From Adiantum capillus-veneris (Eukaryota; Streptophyta; Polypodiopsida; Polypodiales; Pteridaceae), in assembly GCA_014529385.2 (NCBI GenBank), contig CM043953.1, positions 76,746,872-76,810,871 on the forward strand: a DNA stretch of 64,000 nt, written 5' to 3'. Positions 1 to 10,881 of the stretch are shown one piece after another; position 1 is the first letter of the stretch, and every line of letters begins with the position of its first letter. The notes beneath the pieces were generated by a model that did not search any database, was not told where the DNA came from, and saw nothing but the letters and a program-made list of their open reading frames with translations. The position numbers and the translations under genes were made by a program.

Positions 1-258
1 GCTACAGAGGTAGAGAGAGAGATAGATAGTAGATAGAGAAAGTCGGCGTGAAAGAGTTAGGTTGGCTGACCAATTGTATGAAAAGGACAGAAACTCTCTC
101 TATCTCTCTCTCTCTCCCTCTAGAAGAAACTATGGAACTAAAAGAGGCAAAGGGGTTTTGCCCACTACATGCATTGCCATGTACACCTCGGAGTGCACGT
201 ATGTATCTACCCATATAGGATTTGACCAATAAAGACAAGATTTTGACCCAGTGATCCT

Positions 259-296
259 GATCTCCGTACACCTCTGGATCGAGGTGTACGGAGATC
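259..296. repeat. perfect 16-bp hairpin
   Basis: Two 16-bp arms (259-274 and 281-296) are exact reverse complements around a 6-base loop. It lies upstream of the transposase fragments. The core word GTACACCTCGGAG recurs imperfectly near 184-196. No function can be assigned. Confidence 0.8.
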
Positions 297-438
297 GGGC
301 AAGACTAGAGAATGCGAGGTAGTTTACACTGAGAGGAGTATAGTATATTAAAACAACATTCATAATCATTGTAGATGGCAACGTCATCAACTAACATGGA
401 GGAAAATATTGCATGCTCGTGCACGCTCTGCAAGTATC

Positions 439-462
439 AAATCCTACGTATGCGTAGGATTT
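439..462. repeat. short perfect hairpin
   Basis: AAATCCTACG (439-448) and CGTAGGATTT (453-462) are exact inverted copies around TATG. It falls inside the N-terminal transposase fragment, so it may be incidental. Confidence 0.6.
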
Positions 463-570
463 GTAATGAGCATGTGCACAAGTACGGAGAGTTTGCTAGA
501 GAAATCATACAGAATCTACGATACGACTCCTACGGAACGGGCATTGATTTTCACGACATAACACCTACAT

Positions 571-572
<2 letters not shown>

Positions 573-664
<92 letters not shown>
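573..664. repeat. (GA)46 microsatellite
   Basis: Uninterrupted GA dinucleotide run of about 92 bp. It lies inside the transposase N-terminal fragment, where it reads as an Arg-Glu run that is unlikely to be original protein. Confidence 0.97.
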
Positions 665-668
<4 letters not shown>

Positions 669-2699
669 AAGGATTATGTGTGAAGGTCCAACCAATATAG
701 AGCCAAGGATGGAAGCAGAAAAGGGCTTACAGATAGAAGACGACGGCATGGAGGAGATGCTGGATGCCTTCTTCCAGACAAGCGAGGAGAACGCTAACGA
801 CGCAGCACTAGAAGCCGTGCGCCTATCTCCTGAAGAAATGTTGAGGAAGTTGGCACGTCAACCAATCTATAAAGGCACCAAAATATCTGTGCTTCGTACT
901 TGTCTGGCGTTTTTGAATCTTCAGTCAGTGTACGGGTGGTCAGATGCAAGCGTCACTGCTTTGTTTAGGTGCACAATTTACAAAAGAGATTTTCCGATTG
1001 CAACGGTGACGTGCTTAGGGAGCTTTTAAATTTAATGTTGCTTAAATAGGTTATTGCGGGAGCAACTTCTCCCAGCTGGCAATAATATGCCCCCCTCCAG
1101 GCCAGATGCAAAGCAACTATTGACCTCAGTTGGCTTGGACTACAACAAGATTCATGCATGTCCAAATGATTGTATTCTTTTTCGCAATGAATTCACAGAT
1201 TGTCTGTCGTGTCCTAAGTGCAGAGCAATGCACTACAAACAAGATGCGGTTGGCGAGTAAGTGCCAGCTAAAGTGTTACGGCATTTCCCTATTATTCCTA
1301 GGATAAAAAGCATGTTTTGTTGTGGTTCCATTGCAAAGTTGATGCGGTGGCATTCTACGAATAGATCCACTGATGCAACATTTAGGGTGCCCGCTAATTC
1401 AAAGGCTTGGAAGCACATTGAAGATACCATATGTTGCTGTACTGGGGTGATCTACTAATTAACCATTTGCTAGATCCAATGCATATATTCAAGAATGTGG
1501 GAGAGCTCCTCTAGAAGACAATCATGGGAATGAAAGACAATCGAGCTTCACGAGATGATTTGCAGTCAGTTGGAAAGATGCCAGAGTTGTGGCCTTTCAC
1601 CAATGCATCTGGCCAAACAAAGCTTCCAAGAGCGCCATGGGTATTGCTAAAAAGCGAGGAGCGACAAGTTAAAAGGATGATTTCAGAGTTCAGGACGCCA
1701 ACAGGATATATGCGATGTCTCAAGACATCATTCACCCATGACGATCAACTGTAAGGACTGAAATCGCAACTGGCATAAGTTCTTGCAATTCATTCTTCCA
1801 ATCGCGATCAAGGGGTGTTTAACGGAGGAAGTGCGGACCTACATACACAAGATTTCAGAGCTAGTGTGGTGGATCTCTTCCAAGGAGATACGAGAGGAAT
1901 CTATTGCAGTCGCAAGGGCTAACTCCATTGAGGCAGTTTGCATGATTAAGAAGTATTTACCCACAAGCTATCTAACTATCCAAATTCACTTGCTCGTCCA
2001 TGTAGTAGATGATGTTGCAGTGGCAGGTACAGTCCACAACCATTGGATGTTCTTTCTAGAGCGGTTCATGAAAACACCTAAGGGTTTTGTTCGCCAAAAA
2101 GCGTGTCCAAAGGGAAGCATGACAGAAGGATGGCTGGTGCAAGAGTCTCTTGTCTTGATGATCGAATTTCTATCCGTTTCTGACCCAGAAATACCTCGAC
2201 TATGGAGCGATGAGGAGGATGTAAGACTGGTGGGAGGGGAGCCGTAGGGACAAGGGGTGCCGAAGAAAATGAATGACGCCATGCGAGAAAAGATCATGAA
2301 GTTCTGTATACTAAAGTCAGAGCCGATGCAAAAAAAACTTGAAAGGTACGAAGAAGAGAAAGAGAGACGCAATAGGGAGCGACACGATTTCAGGCAAAGC
2401 CGAACGACTAGAGGCTTACCCTTGCCAGACTATCTCGCTCCTCTACCTGAATTCCCTACAATGGCATGGTTGGACAAGACAGTGAGAGCAACTCGACAGA
2501 TCGGAGAACCCATATCTCTAGAAGAGGAAGAGCTGTCTATTGGATGTGACTAGAGGTATCATACATACATGGCATTGTGGTCGCATGGAAAGCATTTCAG
2601 AACACAACAAATTGACAGCAGAAGAAACACGTTTGACAGTGGGGTAGTGGTTAGTTTCATGCAACAGAGCAGGGCCAGTGCCAGAGACACGATTGACAG

Positions 2700-3355
2700 T
2701 ACTAGCAACCTAGATTATTGTGGTCTGGTGTCAGATATCCTGAAAGTCAGCGGATTTGCCAGCTCGCGGAGCTGCAGTTTTTGACCAGCATTCTGACGCC
2801 TTGGCCTGAGCAAGATCGGAACAAAATCAATTATATAGTGGAGACCATCATGAGAGAGTACCAGCCTGCTCCGGGTTCAAAGGATCTTTCGAGGAGGTGA
2901 ATCAAGGGTGTTGCACGGGACACTGTGAAACATCGACGAGATGCAGCTCAGCAAGCTTTCGGGACCGGCTTGCCAAAGCCTTCGGGCATCTCACACGAGA
3001 CGTGGCAGCAGATCGGGGAGGATGAGCGGGCAGCGGACACGCAGTTTAGACAGCAGCGGCCGCACAGATAGGACAGATGACCATGGGGACATCTCATCTT
3101 GGCAACGGAGGCTTCGACACCTTTCGCTATGAGTTTGTGAGTTTCCAATCCAATCCTAGCTATGGCATTTTTTTAAACGTGATGAATCATGTATTCTTAG
3201 TACTTTGATTTTTGTATAAACGCAGAATCTTGCAATGCATTGAGCCTCAACATGCCAGGAGGAGACATATGGATATCGCAGAGGTATCTATGAAGTATTG
3301 AATGATCTTGATGCTTCAGGAGAGCCTGTAGACTAGGAGGCCTTAGAGTCTCGTT
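2700..3355 (+). pseudogene. second CACTA ORF, fragments
   Basis: After the transposase, short open stretches look coding: one (about 2718-2900) contains NKINYIVETIMREYQPAPGS, and the next (about 2905-3070, a different frame from the open frame at 2941) contains DAAQQAFGTGLPKPSGISHE and WQQIGEDERAADTQ. A plausible intron runs from a GTGAGT near 3135 to an ACGCAG ending at about 3225, followed by EETYGYRRGIYEVLNDLDA with stops. The position fits the second, DNA-binding ORF of CACTA elements. The similarity is by context and composition, not by a motif I can name with certainty. Stops at 2898 and 3067 show it is broken. Confidence 0.4.
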
Positions 3356-3529
3356 GATCGATTGAGGTGAGACGTTAATATGTGTGAGTTGATTTAATTA
3401 AATAATTATATGTGAAGTAATATCAATACTAATTTTGTGACTTGTCCTATGTGCAGGTTGTGATGCCTAGTCAGCAGTGGATTTCATATGTATGTTTTGT
3501 GAGACACAGACACGCTTCTGTGTCTATTT

Positions 3530-3750
3530 TTTGTATAGACATGGTTATGGTTATTGTCATTGTATAGACATGGTTATGGTTATTGTTCTTGTATAGACAT
3601 GGTTATGGTTATTGTTTTGTTTATGGTTATGTTTAACTTTATGGTTATAGTTATGGTTATTGTTTTGTTTATGGTTATGGTTAGTATTATGGTTTTGATC
3701 AATTAATATGGTTATGGCCGGTTATGGTTTTAAGTTAGTTATGGTTTTGC
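3530..3750. repeat. ATGGTT-rich imperfect repeats
   Basis: Repeated ATGGTTATGGTTATTG words occur first in about three tandem units of roughly 32 bp, each starting TGTATAGACATGG, then as irregular GGTTAT hexamers. It lies between the last coding fragments and the 3' terminus of the CACTA element. A longer, purer array of the same hexamer occurs at 63540-64000 at the equivalent position of the second CACTA element. Confidence 0.9.
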
Positions 3751-3916
3751 ACAAAATTCATTTCATTTCTTTCATTTGCCTTAAATCTCATGTGAGATCC
3801 TACATGGATAGCATGTAGGAGGCGTATACATATGGTTTTTTTTGAAAAGTTTATGTTAAAACGAAGAAAACTCTACCGAAATTTCTGCGGGAGCACGGTT
3901 GATTTTGGTGCTGCTC

Positions 3917-4010
3917 ACTTTCTTGGGCAAAGGACAGGTAGTCTGGCTGTGGCTATGTCCATCTTTTCACTAGGCATAGGCCAGGCTACCTGTCCTCTGC
4001 CCAAGAAAAT
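3917..4010. repeat. imperfect hairpin, arms about 38 bp
   Basis: An arm at about 3919-3956 contains TTCTTGGGCA and GGACAGGTAG. The arm at about 3973-4010 contains CTACCTGTCC and TGCCCAAGAA in inverted order, with a few mismatches. It lies inside the 3' subterminal region of the CACTA element. It could be a small foldback insertion or part of the subterminal structure. Confidence 0.75.
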
Positions 4011-4021
4011 TTTTTTTTGTT

Positions 4022-4194
4022 ATGGTCATCGCAATCTGCGTCGCTAGGCACGTCGAAATATGCGTCGATAACAGTATCTTTCGGCACATATATCGACGCA
4101 TATTGCAACGTTTTTGTAGGGACGCGTATTTCGCCGATTTTTTTGACGAAAAGCGTCGAAACCTGCGTCGAAGGCCCCCTTTTTTGTTGTAGTG
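4022..4194. repeat. CACTA 3' subterminal repeats and terminal inverted repeat
   Basis: The word GCGTCG or its complement appears at least five times in 140 bp. Two copies form a perfect 14-bp inverted pair, AATATGCGTCGATA at 4057-4070 and its reverse complement at 4091-4104. The segment ends with TTGTTGTAGTG at 4184-4194. Clustered, mixed-orientation subterminal motifs next to the terminus are where En/Spm-type transposases are known to bind; binding here is inferred. Confidence 0.8.
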
Positions 4195-5345
4195 ACACAC
4201 ATCACTGCCACATGTATATGGTAACAAACATCAGTGACTCGTTGCATATGTACAAACAACTTTTGTAAAGGCACATTGAATTTGGATCACCAAACTGGCA
4301 AAAAATTAAAGTTTGTATTGACTTTTGAGAACTTAAGTGTAAATTGGGAAAAAAATAGTTGTTTGATTCATAGGCTTATATTTATGTGATAGACATGTGT
4401 ACATGCTCAGTTGACCAAAAAGATGCAAAAATTGCCATTTGTAAATAATTGCGATTATTTACTACTGTCTCATTTTTCAACTTTTTTTACCAAGTTGGCA
4501 TACAACTAGTTTTACCATGTTGTAATAAGCCCAGAAACCAAATTTGGTAAGATTTGGATCATTGGATTGAAAATTGTGACCAAATGTGCAAAGTCAGTCT
4601 GCGGACAGAAAACTGATGACCATTTGACCAAAAATTATCCAAACTTGATGAAACTTGGCTAGGGAGCTTAAGTTGAGGTGCTTAATAGATCTGTGTCAAG
4701 ATTGGGACAAAAACTTGCAAAAAATTAGCTAGAGTAAATAATCGCGATAATTTATATATGCTCCAAAAATTGACAATCTTGCATATTTGAGCATACCACA
4801 AGGTCAAGCATATCAAGTAGACCACACAAATCAATTTTGGTGAAATTTGGATCACAAAAGTGAGACTTAAGCCAGATTCTTGAAATCAGAGTAGTCTGCG
4901 GACACAAAACAGTTTTGGTAAACTTGAACAAATTTTGTCCATACTTGTTGAAACTTGTCCAAAGACCTTAACAGGTTGGATACTTATACTGATATAGAGA
5001 GATACCATTTTTTGACTTTTGAACTTGTACAGTGTTAGACCAACATAATACAAAACCACCGGGCAACTTTGGGCTCAATTGGATCCAAATTGGTACATGT
5101 TCACTCAATTTCCAGGTTGCATATTAATCCTTTGGATTTTTACCAAAGTCAAGTCTGAAAATCTCAACTGCTGACTAAAATAGCTCGAATTGAAGTGATA
5201 CACATAGACCAATCACAATAGTTAGCCAAAACTACACAGTCTTTGTGAAAGAATAGCTAACTTGATCAAAATTGATACAGGAATTAGGCTGCAGAAGAGG
5301 AATCAGTAGCTTGACAGAAGTTGCAATCAATTCAAGAAGAAAATG
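4195..5345 (+). other. retroelement leader with ~290-bp palindrome repeats
   Basis: AT-rich, no coding sequence. It contains two imperfect units of about 290 bp, each with GTAGTCTGCGGACA- or CAGTCTGCGGACA-like words and each preceded by a near-palindrome of the form TAAATAATCGCGATTATTTA (4441-4462 and 4734-4755). Three similar palindromes occur at 40153-40749, also in front of an element ORF. I read it as the untranslated leader, or inner part of the LTR, of a gypsy-like element into which the first CACTA element inserted. Confidence 0.6.
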
Positions 5346-5349
5346 ACTT

Positions 5350-7692
5350 ATGAGTCTTATGAACATTAGATCTGATCATGTATTGGGAAATCAAGGCATA
5401 TTTGGAGAAACCTTCAGTAGAGTATCCACCAAAGAAAGTGTGAATCAAGGCAATTCTTTGCACACTATCCTTGAAGAAGTCTCAGATACTTTTTTTGATT
5501 CAATGTCCAAAATGTCTTCTTATTTGACTCAGTCGAAAACCGGAACGACAATGTGCTATAAGCATATACTCTCTTTTTATAAGACTAATCACCATGGAGC
5601 TCAGGTTTACCTAGATCCTAACGAAGAGTACGCTATTTGCATTGATGACCATGGTGTTGAGTTCAAAGAAAAAATCAGGACAAACAAACAAGGAAAATTG
5701 TACATAGATAGAAACGAAACTCAGTATTTACAAGTCAAAAACCCTGATGTGATAGACAAATGGGGTTTAGAAGTAAATACCATAATTCCAAATATGGCCT
5801 CAAAAGAAGGACCACCAACTTTAAAATTTGAGGGATACGATCAAGTTGATTTGAAGCCTTTGAAACGGCTTACTACTGATAATTCTAGGATTGGAGTCTA
5901 TTGTTGAAAGGATAGAAATGTAAAAGATCTTCTATGGACTTCGCATGCCAAATCAGGACAACTAGCACCAATGAAGATCATCTATATCTTCAAGATCAAG
6001 GATAAGGGATCAGCAGATCTACCAACCTACATGTTTAGGGATTGTTATAACAAAAACTTTGTTATGATGACTCCTGAGGAAATGGAACAAACCAAATATC
6101 AAGGGTATTCCATAAGAGATTGGATATTGGGCCAAGGACCAAAAACTATTCCAAGAGATGAACACCGTGAGAGATCTTTTGAAAGTAATGTTACGAAACC
6201 AGAAACCACCTTAGCATGCAAAAAACCGGGTGACACTAAGGCCAGTCGAGGGCTACATGAGTCACTATTTTCAACAGACTGATTTGGAGGACTCAAAACA
6301 AGACCAATTGCCAGAAGATCGGGAGTTGAACCAAATAGACGTGTCAGACCAGTTGATTTTCAAAAATGGGTCAAAAATACAGTGGATCAGGGGATCCATA
6401 TGAACACTTAGCAAGCTTTAAGCAAGTGCTAAGAGCAGAATGCATATTTGATTTCCATACTCAATTCGAGTGGTTTGGAATGACATTACAAGGAAAATCA
6501 TTAACATGGTTCTAAAAGATTCCACCAAGGTCATTCACAGACTTGAACACATTAGCTCAAGGATTTGTAGCTGCTTGTTCCAAAATGGGAATCAAACACA
6601 ATACGGTAGCTCAAATCTACAGCTTTAAACAGAAACAAGGTGAGTCTATTAGGGATTGTGCAACTCGAATGAAACAATACATAGCCAGATGCCTAGAGCT
6701 AAAGATACCTACAAAAGAACAACTAGTATCATTGTTTCTAGAGGGACTGCCAAACAAAGAACTTCATGCTATAATGCATAGCAAGAAGCATACAACCCTA
6801 GAAGAGTGTGTGTCAGATGCTATTCACTTAGGAGACAATTGTGATATTTTCAACGAGAAGATATGCCTAAGGATAACCAAAGTGAGAAAACAGCATCCAC
6901 TAAACCAGCACAAGTGGGAACGGCTGCAGGACCACTTTCAGTCATCATAGAAGACATGCTCAAAAGGATGAATGACATGATGAATAACATGCAAAAAGCA
7001 CCTATGAGGGGACCAGGGCAAGGGATACCTTAACAAGGACAACCAATTAGACTGCAAAAATGGTGTGAAATCGAGGGTAAATGGACCAACCATGAGACCA
7101 ATGAGTGCTATTACCGACCAAAGTATGATGGGAATGTTCCGTACGTACCCATGAGGCCACAAGGACAACCCATGTACAGATACTATCCTAACATGGCACC
7201 AGCTCAAAGACCACCTATGGATATGGAAAGACCTCAATCCGTGTTGGGTCAACAACCTTCGTATCTAGGACATAATGCAGTGCCTGTAAAGTACATGCAT
7301 TCAGAAGAAGTCATAGATGAACAAGCACTAGGCCTGTTACACCCTATGTTGAGCCTAGTCCATCTAGAGTAATGGTAGGAGGAGATTGGTATAATTCACA
7401 TCCACCACCAATGGAAGAACCTGTGACTTATGCTCCACCAAAGCTCGCACCAATGTATTATGTAGCTAATCAAGGTGTTAGACCTCCTATGGTAAGACCC
7501 ATGATTAAGCCAAGAACGGAAAACTGTCATAATTGTGGTGCAGATGATCATTGGAAAAATGAATGCCCAGAGCCTGACAAGAACCTTAAGCCACTTGAAG
7601 CTTATTGCATACAATTTTGCAATAAGCTTATTGCATACAATGTTGTAAAAAGGGAGGACACTTCCCAGAAGATTGTCCTAAAAATCCTTTAA
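5350..7692 (+). pseudogene. gypsy-like gag region, broken
   Basis: 5350-5907 is a 185-residue open stretch after the leader with no motif I recognise. 5971-6282 continues in another frame. From about 6380 the sequence resembles plant retrotransposon gag: a decayed segment before 6543, then 6543-6950 with the classic GESIRDCATRMKQY and LFLEGLPNKELHAIM pattern. 7372-7692 contains a zinc knuckle, CHNCGADDHWKNEC (CX2CX4HX4C). A second knuckle-like CCKKGGHFPEDC is out of frame because a 26-bp duplication near 7598-7645 shifts the reading frame. Several stops show decay. The product would form the virus-like particle and bind element RNA. Confidence 0.75.
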
Positions 7693-7693
7693 A

Positions 7694-7803
7694 CAAGGGT
7701 AAAACAGTAGTAAATGTAGTCCAAGTGATACCTAGTAGCTCATCAAAGAGTAAAACAGTAGTAAATGTAGTCCAAGTGATACCTAGTAGCTCATCAGAGA
7801 GTG
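7694..7803. repeat. tandem duplication of about 54 bp
   Basis: Two almost identical copies starting GTAAAACAGTAGTAAATG, the first in 7700-7750 and the second in 7752-7803, directly downstream of the zinc-knuckle region. Confidence 0.9.
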
Positions 7804-7839
7804 AACCCATTGTTCCAAGCTCGAAAGTATGGCAAAACC

Positions 7840-9690
7840 TGAGGAGTTTGTGGTAAGAGACAATCAAGAAAAATTTGAGGTAGTGGTAGAACCCCACTTT
7901 GAACCGAAAGATCCAGAACTTATAGTGTTGGACAGTGAAGATACCTTAGACAGAATTCCATTCGTAGAGGAAGACTGGCCAGGACACTTATGGAAATAAG
8001 TTAGAGAGATCAATGATGGGAGCCTAACTCTAAAGTCAACTCATATAGAGGAAGTTTGGTTAGACAACCGATCTCCTAATATAGACATGAATGTACAATC
8101 CTTATATGGAGATTGCGGATCTGAAGCTTTAGGAATGTCTAAACCATTGACCTTGAAAACATTAACCTCTTACTTGGGAGATAACAAAGATGAATCCATA
8201 GTGTGTAAGACCACTCAGGTAAAAAGAGCGAAACATACCCTAGAAGTAAACAACATTCATTCGATCATGTCTACACCCATCCAATGCCCTCTTACTTTGG
8301 AAGAGCTGTTAAAAATCAGACCATATTTTTGGAATGATCTATAGAAACCCTAGAGAAGGTGGGGATAACGGGGCTAATCGCACAAAATTTGGAAAAATCG
8401 AAACACGAACTAGACAACAAAGAGATTGGATCTGTTCCAACGAACAAAGTCGGAGAATACTACAAAGGAGACACTACCCTTCCAATGAAATATAATGACA
8501 TAGAAACCATGGCAATACCGGGATAGTAGGGTAGGCATAGCCATAGCCACGAAAGCAGTATGGGAATCTTAGGGACAACCACCCATTAGAAAAACTCAAA
8601 TGAAATCGCAATTGGATGATGGACACATTGAAAGACCCTTAGGACTGCTTGAAAAAGTGACAGTTAATTCCTGTGGGATTGAATATCAACACAATTTTTC
8701 CATAGTAAACTTTGGGAAGAAACTCAATTACGAAATCATATTGGAAAGACCTTTCATGTGACAGGTACAGCTTATCCAAGATTGGGAAAACAATTATCTG
8801 TACTTGAAGCAAGTGGGATCTATAACAAGGGTTAATCTAAAACATCACACTTATAAAGATGTCATGAAAACGCCCATATAAGAGTTTGATTGAGCCTCTT
8901 CGGCTGAAACTAAGCTTCCATCTTGGTTGAACAAAGACACTCCTATTTGGATATGCGGAGCTTCAAAAAATAGGAGCTTAAAATGGGAAGAATGTATATT
9001 AGAAAGGGATTGCACAGACGAAGCCTATGTACCTGAACCCTTTCCAAATCATTTGTTTGAGCCATTTGAATGGACTCAAATTTTAGCGACAATGGATGTA
9101 TGTGTGAATACGTCTATGCCTACTCAATTTTGCAATGAGGATGGCTACGACATAATTCCCATCCAAATGATCTCAACCCTCCACATTGAAGATGAAATTG
9201 AGGAACCCAAGGACTTGATGAAAGCTCAACAAGTCTTTTTAGACCTCTACTACGATGCAACAGATGAGTTAGAAGAACACTCAGCTACCTCAGAAGATTC
9301 GGGGTTTAAAAAAGAACATGTGAGAGCTAAGCTACTCATGAAAGGAGAGGAGGAAAAGTTTTTTGACTTTCCAAACCAGTAAGCGAGAAGACAAAAATGG
9401 TATAGACGAAAAAGAGACACTAGAAACGTGAAAGCTAAACATATGCCATCAGTCTCCATTAGAACACAGTTCTTGATGCAGATAGATGCACATGATTGTG
9501 TCAAGGACAAAATCACTGACAGATATCCTTCAAATGAAAATCCAAAAATGTTGAAAACATCAAGAAAAATGAGGAAGGATACTCAAGCAAAGCTAAAGAA
9601 ACAGGATGAGCAAATCATGACACGAGTTGAGGGGAAAAAGAAGTATCAAGAGTTGAAAAAATCTCTAAAGGAGATATATACAACCAAAAT
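7840..9690 (+). pseudogene. gypsy-like protease region and linker, broken
   Basis: Open stretches at 8087-8344, 8927-9382 and 9428-9690 are separated by stops and frame changes. Around 8650-8890 an aspartic-protease-like C-terminal half is readable: VTVNSCGIEYQ, then IILERPFM where families usually have ILGRPFM, then QLIQDWENNYLYLK. The Asp-Thr/Ser-Gly active site itself is not recognisable. 8927-9382 encodes an acidic segment of no known family. No reverse transcriptase follows, because a satellite array replaces the expected pol at about 9690. Confidence 0.6.
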
Positions 9691-10659
9691 GGAAAAGCAA
9701 TCCATGTTCTTCATTCATGGTGAAAATCACTCCTCGCTTGCCTCTGAGAGGAATGCACATTTTTCTTTGAAATTCACTGCATTTGTTCGTCACTCGACTT
9801 CCTTTGGAACTCAGTTCATTTGTCCCTTTGAACAAGATCTGAGTGTTCCGAACGTCCAAACATCTTAACGCTAAATATGCCTCCTCAACATTCTGGAAAC
9901 ATGTCATGCATGTTTTTTGTTTGCCAAGAAAACCAGTCCTCGCTCGACTTTGAGAGTAATGTGCATTTTCTCTGAAATCCGCTGTGTTTTTTTATTGCCA
10001 TCAAACTATAGCGAAGGCGGCCCAAATTCAGTCACATCATTGTTGTGTGCTACTCACTCCATGGGTATATGGGATCCAAACCCACTAGCCAAGGTCGTCT
10101 CTCCATATATGCCGAGATAGCCTCACTCAACTCCCTCTGAAACTTACTCCATCTATCCCTCTTTGACCAACATCTAAGTGTTTTGAGCCTTGACACTAAA
10201 CATGCCTTCTCAATACTTTGGAAACATGCAATCCATGTGCTTTGTTCGTCAAGGGAATCACTCCTGGCTCGACTCTGAGAAAAGTGAGTAATTTCTCTGA
10301 AACTATAACCTGTCAAATCTTGTACCCATGTCGACCCAAATGTAGCCAAATCATTGGTGTGTGATGCTTATGCCATGTCTATGTTAAGTATGGAGCCTGA
10401 TTTACCCTTGTAATTTTCTGTGGTAAAAGCGCACATTTGTAAGGCCCCCATTATGAGTAGAAGCCATCGTGCGTGAAGGAAAATCACTCACCAGAAACCA
10501 AAATTTTCACGAACAAGACTCAGGGGCAACTTTAGAGGCCTCGGGGGCGGAGGCCTCGAGAAATTTTTTTCCGCCGGAATATTCCTTTTCGCTGGAATAT
10601 TATGGCTGGACGGCGGCCGGAAAGTGGTCGGAAAACAACCGATCGGTTGGCCGATGGCC

Positions 10660-10745
10660 GGTGGTCGAAAGTCAATGGCCGGTGGCCGGTGGTCAGAAGT
10701 CAATGGCCGGTGGCCGGTGGTCGGAAGTCAATGGCCGGTGGCCGA
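10660..10745. repeat. 28-bp minisatellite inside the solo LTR
   Basis: About three copies of a GC-rich unit beginning AAGTCAATGGCCGGTGGCCG, spaced 28 bp apart, lie upstream of the TATA box in the solo LTR. Confidence 0.9.
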
Positions 10746-10874
10746 ATTCAAAAGCGGACTTGTCTTCTCAAGGGCGGCCACACATGGGCGGATTGGAGGG
10801 TCCGATTTGGACTTATTCGCACAAGGGCAGCTACACATGGCTGTCTCTCATAAGAGAGGGCAGCCCTTTTGGCC

Positions 10875-10881
10875 TATAAAA
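10875..10881 (+). promoter_or_regulatory. TATA box of the Copia solo LTR
   Basis: TATAAAA lies in a GGCC-flanked context in the middle of the LTR, where the U3/R boundary of a Copia LTR is expected. A transcript start would lie about 30 bp downstream. Confidence 0.55.

Larger units (their letters stand above)
375..2553 (+). pseudogene. TNP2-type CACTA transposase, broken
   Basis: Pieces in different frames line up in order with plant CACTA TNP2 transposases. 375-683 is a short N-terminal segment with a CTLCKYQ motif that runs into a GA microsatellite. 676-1029 has the segment before the zinc-binding motif. 1054-1260 has KIHACPNDCILFRNEF and a CPKC pair. 1261-1430 has VPAKVLRHFPIIPR and LMRWHSTNRSTD. 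The central part expected next is missing: the sequence jumps near 1470 to DPMHIFKNVG. 1524-2247 has RTPTGYMRCLK, FILPIAIKG, WISSKEIREESI, IQIHLLVHVVDDVAVAGTVH and RLWSDEEDVRLVG, which match the DUF4218 region. 2257-2553 is a charged tail. Stops at 1258 and 1752, several frame changes and the internal deletion make it non-functional. In an intact element this protein would bind the ends and excise the transposon. Confidence 0.88.
1..4194 (+). mobile_element. CACTA (En/Spm) DNA transposon, 3' part
   Basis: The segment carries a decayed TNP2-type transposase (375-2553), a second decayed ORF (about 2700-3355), an ATGGTT-rich block, subterminal GCGTCG words, and a right end reading TTGTTGTAGTG at 4184-4194. 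The reverse complement of that end begins CACTACAAC, the standard CACTA terminal inverted repeat. The left end lies outside the window, so the 3-bp target duplication cannot be tested; the three bases after the terminus are ACA. The sequence beyond 4194 changes to an AT-rich retroelement leader, as expected if the transposon landed in it. Family assignment is secure; the exact boundary rests on the terminal motif. Confidence 0.85.

Noticed and set aside
3919..4010. Micro-RNA precursor
   Set aside because: Only the hairpin is visible. Without small-RNA data or a conserved mature sequence the call has no support.
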